Shown here: positions 32,127 through 37,874 of the stretch, in pieces
Layout: each line of letters begins with the position of its first letter
How positions within the stretch are numbered: position 1 is the stretch's first letter
Source: a virus
IMG/VR virus record: IMGVR_UViG_3300035670_000501
Coordinates: 1-41,393 of that record
DNA length: 41,393 bases
Direction: 5' to 3' (one strand)
The notes under the pieces: generated by a model
What the model saw: the letters and a program-made list of their open reading frames with translations, nothing else
Database searches by the model: none
What the model was told of the DNA's origin: nothing
Position numbers and translations under genes: made by a program

Positions 32127-32198
32127 AATTCCGATTTTGATGGGCTACTTCTGATAATATGTTTCAATTACCCAGCACTTGAGATCGAGAACTCCTTG
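32127..32198 (-). ncRNA. inter-tRNA insert E, weakly structured
   Basis: 72 bases between tRNA-Tyr and tRNA-Val, much longer than the usual 5-10-base spacers. A TGGG/CCCA pairing and a GAAGTAGCCC stretch are visible, but no strong closing helix. It may be a small RNA or a processed spacer. Confidence 0.3.
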
Positions 32199-32271
32199 TA
32201 CACCCTCTAGGATTCGAACCTAGGACATATTGCATGTAAAACAATCGCTCTACCAACTGAGCTAAAGGTGC
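32199..32271 (-). tRNA. tRNA-Val(TAC)
   Basis: Cloverleaf with acceptor GCACCTT/AGGGTGT, anticodon loop TTTACAT. Confidence 0.93.
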
Positions 32272-32373
32272 ATATTCCCGTCGTTGGTACTGGCCGTTTC
32301 TCGAGTCGACACTTTCCCCGTTCTTGTTTTATTTGAGTGTACTTCCCTACTGGGACTTGAAGTCAACACTATG
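32272..32373 (-). ncRNA. inter-tRNA insert D
   Basis: 102 bases between tRNA-Val and tRNA-Lys. A TCCC-AGTA-GGGA hairpin carries the AGTAGG core found in other inserts, and two similar GTGTYGACT segments occur 50 bases apart. No perfect closing helix was found. Confidence 0.35.
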
Positions 32374-32447
32374 TGATCCCGATGGGGCTCGAACCCATGA
32401 CTCCCTCATTAAAAGTGAGGTGCTCTAGCCAACTGAGCTACGAGATC
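32374..32447 (-). tRNA. tRNA-Lys(TTT)
   Basis: Cloverleaf with acceptor GATCTCG/CGGGATC, anticodon loop CTTTTAA. Confidence 0.95.
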
Positions 32448-32453
32448 GTTTTG

Positions 32454-32534
32454 TACCGAAAGCGAGACTCGAACTCGCAAGCACTAGGCACTGGTTTCTA
32501 AGACCAGCATGTCTACCAATTCCATCATTTCGGC
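32454..32534 (-). tRNA. tRNA-Leu(TAG)
   Basis: Class II cloverleaf. Acceptor GCCGAAA/TTTCGGT, anticodon loop CTTAGAA. Confidence 0.95.
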
Positions 32535-32537
32535 AAG

Positions 32538-32665
32538 TAAAGAGAAACTACGGGTCTTTCGGGGTTTCTGGTTGAGTGCAATGAGTGACGCCTACCTACT
32601 ATAAACCCTTTTTCGGCAATTAATACACTCTACTTCTCAACTACAGCTTTCACTGTTTCTCTTTA
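32538..32665 (-). ncRNA. inter-tRNA structured RNA C, closed by 11-bp helix
   Basis: A 128-base insert between tRNA-Leu and tRNA-Asp. Its ends form a perfect 11-bp inverted repeat (TAAAGAGAAAC with GTTTCTCTTTA). The interior contains GTAGGTAGG (32591-32599) shared with insert B, and a CCCCGAAAG segment. The closing helix would isolate it from the flanking tRNAs and could guide processing. No coding potential. Confidence 0.55.
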
Positions 32666-32666
32666 G

Positions 32667-32740
32667 CGGCTCATACGGGACTCGAACCCGTGATCTCCCA
32701 CGTGACAGGCGGGCATCCACTCCAACTGGACCAATGAGCC
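32667..32740 (-). tRNA. tRNA-Asp(GTC)
   Basis: Cloverleaf with acceptor GGCTCAT/ATGAGCC, anticodon loop CTGTCAC, discriminator G. Confidence 0.95.
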
Positions 32741-32744
32741 AAAT

Positions 32745-32859
32745 AAAACATAATACTACTTTAATAACGTTTACCCAATTTTACATCCGAACGCTTTACC
32801 TTGTTAGACCGTAATTTGGGGAACGACTTCTAACATCCTACCTACCCATATTATGTTTT
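32745..32859 (-). ncRNA. inter-tRNA structured RNA B, closed by 11-bp helix
   Basis: A 115-base insert between tRNA-Asp and tRNA-Ala, bounded by a perfect 11-bp inverted repeat (AAAACATAATA with TATTATGTTTT). It shares the 9-mer GTAGGTAGG (32837-32845) with insert C. No open frame of interest. Confidence 0.55.
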
Positions 32860-32860
32860 G

Positions 32861-32933
32861 TGGAGCTGAAGGGATTCGAACCCTCATCCTTTACATTGCA
32901 AATGTAACGCTCAGCCAGTTGAGCTACAACCCC
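32861..32933 (-). tRNA. tRNA-Ala(TGC)
   Basis: Cloverleaf with acceptor GGGGTTG/CAGCTCC, including the G3-T70 pair that identifies alanine tRNA. Anticodon loop TTTGCAA. Confidence 0.95.
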
Positions 32934-32938
32934 CTCTA

Positions 32939-33015
32939 GACAGACTTTGCACACGTTCAGGGCCTACTGTGCTAATTCATCCCTGCGCTTCTACGTTTCC
33001 CGTCGGATATCTGCC
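32939..33015 (-). ncRNA. inter-tRNA structured RNA F
   Basis: A 77-base insert between tRNA-Ala and tRNA-Gln. Closing helix GGCAGA/TCTGTC (one wobble), an internal hairpin GCACA/TGTGC, and the AGTAGG core. Weaker than inserts B and C but similar in placement. Confidence 0.4.
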
Positions 33016-33019
33016 TTTG

Positions 33020-33090
33020 TTTTCCCCCAGAGATTCGAACTCCGATTCAGTGGCTCAAAACCACTTGTCCTGCCATTAGACGAGAGGAAA
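33020..33090 (-). tRNA. tRNA-Gln(TTG)
   Basis: Cloverleaf with acceptor TTTCCTC/GGGGAAA, anticodon loop TTTTGAG. Confidence 0.93.
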
Positions 33091-33095
33091 ATATA

Positions 33096-33175
33096 GTTGC
33101 AATTGATGGACTCGAACCACCCACGGGGAGCTACCCAAACTGACTCATGAGATCAGCGCTGCACCTGCATTGCAA
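33096..33175 (-). tRNA. atypical CAT tRNA with reduced D-arm
   Basis: Acceptor TTGCAAT/ATTGCAA and T-arm GGTGG/CCATC (with one unpaired base between T-stem and acceptor). A sound anticodon arm CTGAT-CTCATGA-GTCAG gives CAT. Only 12 bases replace positions 8-26, too few for a normal D-arm. The variable region is about 18 bases with a GGG-TAGCT-CCC hairpin. It could be a Met, initiator or Ile2 type, or a tRNA mimic. Confidence 0.55.
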
Positions 33176-33180
33176 TATAG

Positions 33181-33255
33181 TTGCGGGAGTGGGAATCGAA
33201 CCCACCTAGTCCAAGCTTATGAGACTTGTCAGTGCACCAGCTCTAGTTTCCCGCA
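33181..33255 (-). tRNA. tRNA-Met(CAT)
   Basis: Normal cloverleaf: acceptor TGCGGGA/TCCCGCA, anticodon arm CAAGT-CTCATAA-GCTTG. It could alternatively be Ile2 if lysidine-modified. Confidence 0.9.
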
Positions 33256-33263
33256 GTTTATTG

Positions 33264-33337
33264 TATTCCGGACGGGGTTCGAACCCGCAATCTCCGCCTT
33301 GAAAGGGCGACGAGTTAACCCGTTACTCTACCGGAAC
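33264..33337 (-). tRNA. tRNA-Glu(TTC)
   Basis: Cloverleaf with acceptor GTTCCGG/CCGGAAT, anticodon loop CTTTCAA. First tRNA after the promoter at 33386-33417. Confidence 0.94.
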
Positions 33338-33385
33338 ATGGTTTTCTAATATGTCAAAGAACTTCGTTCTTGCTTTTTCAACTTG

Positions 33386-33417
33386 GTAAATATACGAAAA
33401 TATATCCGGATATCCAA
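33386..33417 (-). promoter_or_regulatory. host-type promoter of main tRNA array
   Basis: TTGG, 19 bases, TATATTTAC on the minus strand, about 50 bases before tRNA-Glu. No other host-type promoter was seen until 30886, so it may drive all tRNAs from Glu to Ser(GCT) plus the RNase H-like gene. Confidence 0.8.
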
Positions 33418-33473
33418 GTTTTTTGTGAGAAGTTTTTAATTTCTCTTTTTATTTTACTATTTTAAAGAACAAA

Positions 33474-33504
33474 CAAAAAAACCCGACTTTTTTAGGGTCG
33501 GGTT
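33474..33504 (-). terminator. Rho-independent terminator
   Basis: On the minus strand an 8-bp stem AACCCGAC/GTCGGGTT with a 9-base loop is followed by TTTTTGTTTG. It ends the RNA unit from 34637 or 33685 and lies before the tRNA-array promoter. Confidence 0.9.
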
Positions 33505-33537
33505 TAACTTTGTTTTATTTGTATGTCTTTGTTATCT

Positions 33538-33659
33538 ACATACTCAACTTCGGTTAAACCCTGGATGCCCCGGATTAAACTTATAATCACTAATCCATGA
33601 TTGGCCCACTGCGATCATTGTCGCTCTGCGCTCTTGGTTTTGTGATATGTTGAGTAAGT
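33538..33659 (-). ncRNA. structured RNA A with own late-type motif
   Basis: A 122-base domain closed by an 11-bp helix with one mismatch (ACTTACTCAAC with GTTGAGTATGT). Internal hairpins include GCGA/TCGC and GGATTA/TAATCC. It is preceded by an exact ATATTTATAAC motif (33685-33695) and followed by a strong terminator. It could be an independent small RNA of about 200 nt, or the 3' domain of the large RNA upstream. Confidence 0.5.
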
Positions 33660-33684
33660 GTTTCACCTGTAGTAAAATTTATAT

Positions 33685-33695
33685 GTTATAAATAT
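33685..33695 (-). promoter_or_regulatory. candidate late promoter motif in RNA region
   Basis: An exact ATATTTATAAC on the minus strand, not followed by a protein gene but by structured RNA A and its terminator. This suggests late expression of a non-coding RNA. Confidence 0.45.
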
Positions 33696-33705
33696 GTTAA
33701 AATTT

Positions 33706-34637
33706 TTCTTTGTCGCAATAGAGGAAACGAACCTCTAAAATGTCCAACTTGCGTGTAAATTTAAAACGCTGAGATTATACGTTTATGCGTTAGGTCTTTT
33801 GTCGGATTATTTATTCCCTTCTTATCCACAAGCTTTTGACTTGTATCCTAACAATGCCGGTTATTTAAGTGAACCACTCTTTAAGTCACCTGTATTGGAC
33901 TACTCTCGCTATACTCCATCTGTTCAAACTTGCGGTCTGATAAGCCCCTGCCGAGGTTACAAATTTTTCAAACGAATCACTATCGGCTTGCGACCTCTAG
34001 TGGCAATGAACAACTCATTACTATGTAGGCATCTTTCGTCCGTGACTGGCATGCACTTTTGCTTTGATAGTTGTGAATTTGCATTCCAAAATACGCAAAG
34101 TGTTTTGACGTGGATGAGTGAAAGTAGTGGCCTGCCTTTTAGCTTTCCCAACTTTTGATCGAGAAAATACTAAACTACTCTCTGAGATATCCCTACCTCC
34201 ATATTTTAAGATTACTTCATGTTGCAAACCTTGGTAGATTCAAAACAAGGTAAATAACAGCACCACCTGTACATTTACATGCCTTTCGGCTTTAAGTACC
34301 CTCTAATATTGAATAACGCAATTGTAAACCTGGATGGGCCTATATCTTGCAAATATTCTACGAGTTATTCTTATTGTCCTTCCGGACTCAACCTAACGAC
34401 CCACATCGCTAAGTCATTCAATCATTTCATTACGGCGTTGCCCTCACTACTTCAGACCAAATGATATCCCGCTTGTCTACTCGAGCTCCTTTCGAAGCCG
34501 CAAACTACTTTGTCATGTAATTCACTTTATCCCCCTTTCGAGGTTTATTTAACGACCATAGACTGCCAATATCTTTTATCAACTTTCGTTGAATGGATAT
34601 TATAATAATTTAAAGAACGTTTTGTTTTCTAATTTGC
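33706..34637 (-). ncRNA. large structured RNA candidate, about 900 nt
   Basis: The 1.3 kb between tRNA-Glu and tRNA-Leu(TAA) has no credible gene; its short frames conflict and occur on both strands. The minus strand has repeated GNRA-capped hairpins: CAAC-GAAA-GTTG (34580-34591, inside an AATATC/GATATT stem), CCTC-GAAA-GGGG (34531-34545), CTTC-GAAA-GGAG (34484-34500), GTCC-GGAA-GGAC (34376-34390) and GCC-GAAA-GGC (34281-34290). The 3' end has a tRNA T-arm/acceptor mimic (33714-33753: CGCAA/TTGCG stacked on TAGAGG/CCTCTA with loop TTCGTTT). Size, host type and tRNA neighbours recall the ornate GOLLD and ROOL RNAs of phages. Membership is not shown. Confidence 0.65.
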
Positions 34638-34643
34638 TTATAT

Positions 34644-34675
34644 ATAAATATACGAACATCTTTTCAAACAACCAA
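34644..34675 (-). promoter_or_regulatory. host-type promoter of large RNA
   Basis: TTGG, 19 bases, TATATTTAT on the minus strand. The predicted start near 34637 is about 35 bases before the first hairpin of the large RNA. Confidence 0.8.
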
Positions 34676-34717
34676 GCTATATTAAAAAATTTTTAAAAAG
34701 CTTTTATTTTTTTTTTG

Positions 34718-34803
34718 TACATCCGGCCGGAATCGAACCGGCACGACCATCACTGGCCAAGGGATTTTAAGTCCCTCGTGTCTACCTATTTCACCACGGA
34801 TGC
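34718..34803 (-). tRNA. tRNA-Leu(TAA)
   Basis: Class II cloverleaf. Acceptor GCATCCG/CGGATGT, anticodon loop CTTAAAA. It begins 6 bases after the 82-residue gene ends, so it is cotranscribed with it and separated from the main tRNA array by the large RNA. Confidence 0.95.
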
Positions 34804-34809
34804 ATATAT

Positions 34810-35058
34810 CTAAATATATGAAGATTTTTCTTTATTTCCAACCTCAACATCCCAATCTTTAGCTCCTACTTGAAGACATTGGAGAAATGAAGCATCTGGG
34901 AATTGTTCTTTGTGTTTAAAAGCCGACCAAACAACTTCTAGTTGCAAACCATATCGATCAGCACGTGATAAAATTTCATCACATTCCATATTGATGATTG
35001 CTTCATCCATGGCTTTAAGCTCCAATTGAAATTCGTCTTGTGAAATAAAATCTTCCAT
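34810..35058 (-). CDS. small acidic hypothetical protein
   Basis: An 82-residue acidic, mostly helical protein (MDEAIINMECDEILSRADRY). The middle region LQLEVVWSAFKHKEQFPD resembles small phage proteins encoded next to early genes. No catalytic motif, membrane segment or signal peptide. It has its own host-type promoter (35073-35104) and the start context AAAGTTATG. It ends 6 bases before tRNA-Leu. The function is unknown. Confidence 0.65.
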   Translation of the reverse strand: MEDFISQDEFQLELKAMDEAIINMECDEILSRADRYGLQLEVVWSAFKHKEQFPDASFLQCLQVGAKDWDVEVGNKEKSSYI

Positions 35059-35072
35059 AACTTTTTATTTAT

Positions 35073-35104
35073 ATAAATATACGTTAAAAATCTTGATTCT
35101 CCTA
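35073..35104 (-). promoter_or_regulatory. host-type promoter, TAGG variant
   Basis: TAGG, 19 bases, TATATTTAT on the minus strand; the only site with a change in the -33 box. It drives the 82-residue gene and tRNA-Leu. Confidence 0.65.
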
Positions 35105-35105
35105 A

Positions 35106-35303
35106 TTAATTCATTGAAAATGTCAAAGCATTTTGAATAGCATCTTCAATATCGTTATCATAATCTTCAAGCATATCTTTTAGTGCTTGATTATAACCAC
35201 GCATAAAAATAATTTCATTATCAGTATATTCGCGTGAAGGCATGATCATTTCAAGACGGTTGTCTTCTAGAGCATCTAATAGGGATTGTTTAAAACTTGA
35301 CAT
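35106..35303 (-). CDS. small acidic hypothetical protein
   Basis: A 65-residue acidic protein (EYTDNEIIFMRGYNQALKDM, then LEDYDNDIEDAIQ), predicted helical. The start is the ATG of an AAAGGTTATG context directly downstream of a host-type promoter. I recognise no family. The self-contained promoter-gene unit and small acidic product are typical of early phage genes that target host proteins, but no target can be named. Confidence 0.65.
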   Translation of the reverse strand: MSSFKQSLLDALEDNRLEMIMPSREYTDNEIIFMRGYNQALKDMLEDYDNDIEDAIQNALTFSMN

Positions 35304-35328
35304 AACCTTTATTTTTAATTTCTATGAT

Positions 35329-35360
35329 GTGAATATATGAACGAAAATTCATATCTCCAA
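35329..35360 (-). promoter_or_regulatory. host-type promoter
   Basis: TTGG, 19 bases, TATATTCAC on the minus strand, 26 bases before the ATG at 35303. Confidence 0.75.
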
Positions 35361-35363
35361 ATT

Positions 35364-35924
35364 TTACATGGAAGGTTTTCCAAGAAGAATTTTTTTAGTT
35401 TCTTTACCACCAATGTAGCGTGTATAAGAACCATCATCTTGAATATCTATAGCTTTACCCTTCATTACCTTTTCAATAGTATCCTTATTAGTAACTACAG
35501 GAACACCTTTAGCAAGTAAGATATCTTTAATTTTACCTGATACTTCAACAAAGTTACCTGGGGTTTTGAGTAGGTCTACTTGTTTGTTGATTGTTTTAGA
35601 TTTAGCAATAGAGGAACCATCGTGACCCATAGCAGTAATTTTATTACCTGCTGGTTTCTTTTTAGATACTACTACAGCATCAATTTCAGGATCATCGTCT
35701 ATATCAATAACTTCGTAATCAGCATCACCCTGTGCACCTGTTACATCGCTTGCGCTACTATAATTTAAATTACCGCCAATTGACGCATAAGCTGTGTTAA
35801 TTAGGTCAAAAATATCACCTGAAAATTCTTCAGTTTCTTTTTTATCTAGATCAACCCATTGATCTTTAGGTAGTTCCTCTAGTAAAGGATTATTTTTTAA
35901 ATATGCTCTATAATCGAATGACAT
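35364..35924 (-). CDS. conserved T4-like phage protein of unknown function
   Basis: A 186-residue protein starting at the ATG at 35924 (MSFDYRAYLKNNPLLEELPK); a longer frame from 35945 would overlap the previous gene by 19 bases. The pattern IDIDDDPEIDAVVVSKKK, then TAMGHDGSSIAKSK, EVSGKIKDILLAKGVP and YIGGKETKKILLGKP recurs in proteins of many marine T4-like phages, some suspected to have a GNAT-like fold. It follows the 160-residue gene by 2 bases. The family is recognised by pattern; activity is not established. Confidence 0.7.
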   Translation of the reverse strand: MSFDYRAYLKNNPLLEELPKDQWVDLDKKETEEFSGDIFDLINTAYASIGGNLNYSSASDVTGAQGDADYEVIDIDDDPEIDAVVVSKKKPAGNKITAMGHDGSSIAKSKTINKQVDLLKTPGNFVEVSGKIKDILLAKGVPVVTNKDTIEKVMKGKAIDIQDDGSYTRYIGGKETKKILLGKPSM

Positions 35925-35926
35925 AA

Positions 35927-36409
35927 TTAATCGGGATTTGACCAACCTTTATAAAAATCGGCTTCTCTTTTAGATTCGTCTTTTAAACCTTGTTGCATGT
36001 AGTTAACTATCATTTTAATCGTAGCTAAATTAATAGGTCTTTTCTTTAAACTCATATCAATGTTACTTCTTCCTACTACACCAACATTATAATTCGGTTC
36101 AACCCCAAACAATTGAGCAATAGGTTCAATAGATCTACGATATCCACCAGCACTACTAAATAGATATTTACCATCTTCAACAGCAATTGAAAATCCTTGA
36201 GCACTTCTACTATCATAGAAACGATCACCTGGTTTACTATCTGGGTAAATTCTTAGTCTTATTTGATCACCATAGTTGTTAGGATCAGGTTCAACCATTA
36301 CTCCTAAAACATCTATTAATTTTTGAGCTTCTGCTTCTGCCTCTGTTGGATCAACAGCTTCATAAAGTTTACCTTCAGCTAAATATTTTTTTAAATCGAA
36401 ATTGCTCAT
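35927..36409 (-). CDS. hypothetical protein
   Basis: A 160-residue soluble protein. The N-terminus (MSNFDLKKYLAEGKLYEAVD) resembles the first residues of many T4-like phage virion-associated proteins. The middle is alpha/beta (QGFSIAVEDGKYLFSSAGGY), followed by a C-terminal helix. Its ATG overlaps the esterase stop by one base, and an exact late-type motif lies 14 bases upstream, inside the esterase gene. It therefore may be expressed late with the next gene. The function is unknown. Confidence 0.65.
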   Translation of the reverse strand: MSNFDLKKYLAEGKLYEAVDPTEAEAEAQKLIDVLGVMVEPDPNNYGDQIRLRIYPDSKPGDRFYDSRSAQGFSIAVEDGKYLFSSAGGYRRSIEPIAQLFGVEPNYNVGVVGRSNIDMSLKKRPINLATIKMIVNYMQQGLKDESKREADFYKGWSNPD

Positions 36410-36894
36410 TACGCTATATATTTGTTATAAATATATTCAAAATCAATAAGCGGTATCCTGTGTCCCATATCTTCAATTTCTTCAATAACACATTCGATAA
36501 AAGCATCATCAAGAATTTCCTTAGTAATCAAAGGATTAACAACATCATCCTCCATACCCAAAACAACAACTGGAGTTAGATAAATATCAGGATCAGCATT
36601 GCTTAATTTATTAAATTCAGGATCAAATGAACGTGAGTGAATAGCAGGGTTAAAAGCAATAGTACTAATACCAAAATAATTACCTAACAACAAGGCAGCA
36701 TGTCCACCCATACTAGAACCAATAATAACATCAGGTTTAAAAGCTCGAACCATTTTCAATAACAAATCCTCGACATAAGGATCGGCATAATTCATAGCAG
36801 GAGCATAACAATCAGATACCTCGTGGAGGAAATCTACCTTACTACCAGTATTAGAACTTTCTAAACCGTGCAAATACAAAACTCGTTTTCTCAT
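36409..36894 (-). CDS. YqiA-like alpha/beta-hydrolase (esterase)
   Basis: A 161-residue protein matching small alpha/beta hydrolases of the YqiA/UPF0227 type. YLHGLESSNTGSK is the oxyanion region; GSSMGG holds nucleophile Ser61; GMEDDVV holds the acid (Asp116 or Asp117); and MGHRIP holds His145. The full catalytic triad is present. Such enzymes hydrolyse acyl esters; the natural substrate is unknown. It has its own host-type promoter (36914-36945) and an AAGGTTATG start, so it is probably early. Metabolic takeover or envelope modification are possible roles. Confidence 0.85.
   Translation of the reverse strand: MRKRVLYLHGLESSNTGSKVDFLHEVSDCYAPAMNYADPYVEDLLLKMVRAFKPDVIIGSSMGGHAALLLGNYFGISTIAFNPAIHSRSFDPEFNKLSNADPDIYLTPVVVLGMEDDVVNPLITKEILDDAFIECVIEEIEDMGHRIPLIDFEYIYNKYIA
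36424..36434 (-). promoter_or_regulatory. candidate late promoter motif inside esterase gene
   Basis: An exact ATATTTATAAC on the minus strand within the last codons of the esterase gene, 14 bases before the ATG at 36409. It would separate late expression of the two downstream genes from the early esterase. Confidence 0.5.
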
Positions 36895-36913
36895 AACCTT
36901 AATTTCTTATACG

Positions 36914-36945
36914 GTAAATATACGAAAGGGATCTGACGGAGCCAA
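36914..36945 (-). promoter_or_regulatory. host-type promoter
   Basis: TTGG, 19 bases, TATATTTAC on the minus strand, 19 bases before the ATG at 36894. Confidence 0.8.
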
Positions 36946-36965
36946 ATCCCTTCGCAATTTTCTTT

Positions 36966-37727
36966 TTATGCAAGTGTTAACTCTCTACCTGCAAGATCAT
37001 ACAATTGTTGATTCAACCAAATATCAGTTTGTTTATCTTTAACATCATGTGTTAAGTTTTCTTGAATACGGTTAAATACAGTCCATACGTCATTACCTTC
37101 GTCTTCAACGCGATTTACGCGCAATAATGCGTCGGGATTGAAGTTTTCATCGGTTTCGTTGAAACGTAATCTCGCTGCGTTATATGCAAGCTCTCTCATT
37201 TGTTCAAGAGTCATATCTTTTTGCTTCCAAGTATTAAGTTGAGCAATAACTTCTTGAGCTTTATCATTCATACTATTAACAAAACGATCTAAATCTCTAT
37301 AGTTAATTTCTGTATGCTTAATTTTTTCAGTTTCAGCGTGTTTATCAAACCTAATTGCTCCATTAGAACATACCATTCGATATGCTCCTAAACCTATTGA
37401 AAGAGGTCGATCACCTGAACAGCTATTAGAAACAGTAATTGAAGAATATGCTTCATCTTTACCTTGCTTATTTTTAACAGCAAAATCAGGATGAGTCATT
37501 TGAACATAGTTATGAGTAATCTTACGACTATTTTTATTACGTTGTTCATCAACTCCATTAATTAACCATCCTTCATTTTGTAGTTTTTGAACTACTTCAA
37601 TAGTAGGAATATAAAACTCTTTTTGTTTGATACGTTGAACTTTACTAATGTAATTAGGATCAAGAGTATTAGCAAATGCTTTTGCTTTGTTCAAATCGTT
37701 GTTTACTGGAATAAATTTGTATTTCAT
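36966..37727 (-). CDS. DUF932-like protein
   Basis: A 253-residue protein. The core SITVSNSCSGDRPLSIGLG followed by AYRMVCSNGAIRF matches the DUF932 phage/plasmid family signature (ILxNSHDG...AGxFRxVCxNG). C-terminal helices end in a segment with RVEDEGNDVWTVFNRIQENL, which the second copy at 39715-40509 also carries. Members are widespread in phages and plasmids and are thought to be DNA-metabolism or anti-host accessory proteins; no activity is established. It follows the 39-residue gene by one base. Confidence 0.75.
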   Translation of the reverse strand: MKYKFIPVNNDLNKAKAFANTLDPNYISKVQRIKQKEFYIPTIEVVQKLQNEGWLINGVDEQRNKNSRKITHNYVQMTHPDFAVKNKQGKDEAYSSITVSNSCSGDRPLSIGLGAYRMVCSNGAIRFDKHAETEKIKHTEINYRDLDRFVNSMNDKAQEVIAQLNTWKQKDMTLEQMRELAYNAARLRFNETDENFNPDALLRVNRVEDEGNDVWTVFNRIQENLTHDVKDKQTDIWLNQQLYDLAGRELTLA

Positions 37728-37728
37728 A

Positions 37729-37848
37729 TTATTTATAGATTGGTTTTATATTTCCGTTTTTATCGATTGTATACGATACGGGTTGGGTTAAATTATTTGT
37801 TTTGTTGTAACTACCTTTTTTAGTTGAGGTACCTCCTGAACAGCTCAT
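37729..37848 (-). CDS. 39-residue Ser/Gly/Asn-rich microprotein
   Basis: A minus-strand frame of 39 codons from ATG 37848 to TAA 37729, shorter than most ORF cut-offs. It begins MSCSGGTSTKKGSYNK and ends in a hydrophilic tail (YTIDKNGNIKPIYK). It fills the gap between the RadA-like and DUF932-like genes and stops one base before the next ATG, as a real coupled gene would. I recall similar MxCSGGTSxxKG microproteins in other T4-like phages. The function is unknown. Confidence 0.55.
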   Translation of the reverse strand: MSCSGGTSTKKGSYNKTNNLTQPVSYTIDKNGNIKPIYK

Positions 37849-37874
37849 ATTATATAAATTTAATTGATTACTAA

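Noticed and set aside
33799-34158. Plus-strand open frame of 119 codons, with two minus-strand frames (33957-34151 and 34021-34227) overlapping it
   Set aside because: The stretch is open on both strands at once, lacks a start signal and overlaps a dense set of hairpins. The frames are most easily explained as chance within the large structured RNA.
29408-34803. CRISPR-like or repeat array
   Set aside because: The recurring similar segments are T-arms and D-arms of tRNAs (GGTTCGA-like), not identical repeats with unique spacers.
29408-34803. Ribosomal RNA or RNase P RNA within the RNA region
   Set aside because: No conserved 16S/23S segments or RNase P core motifs (such as GAGGAAAGTCCG) could be found on either strand.
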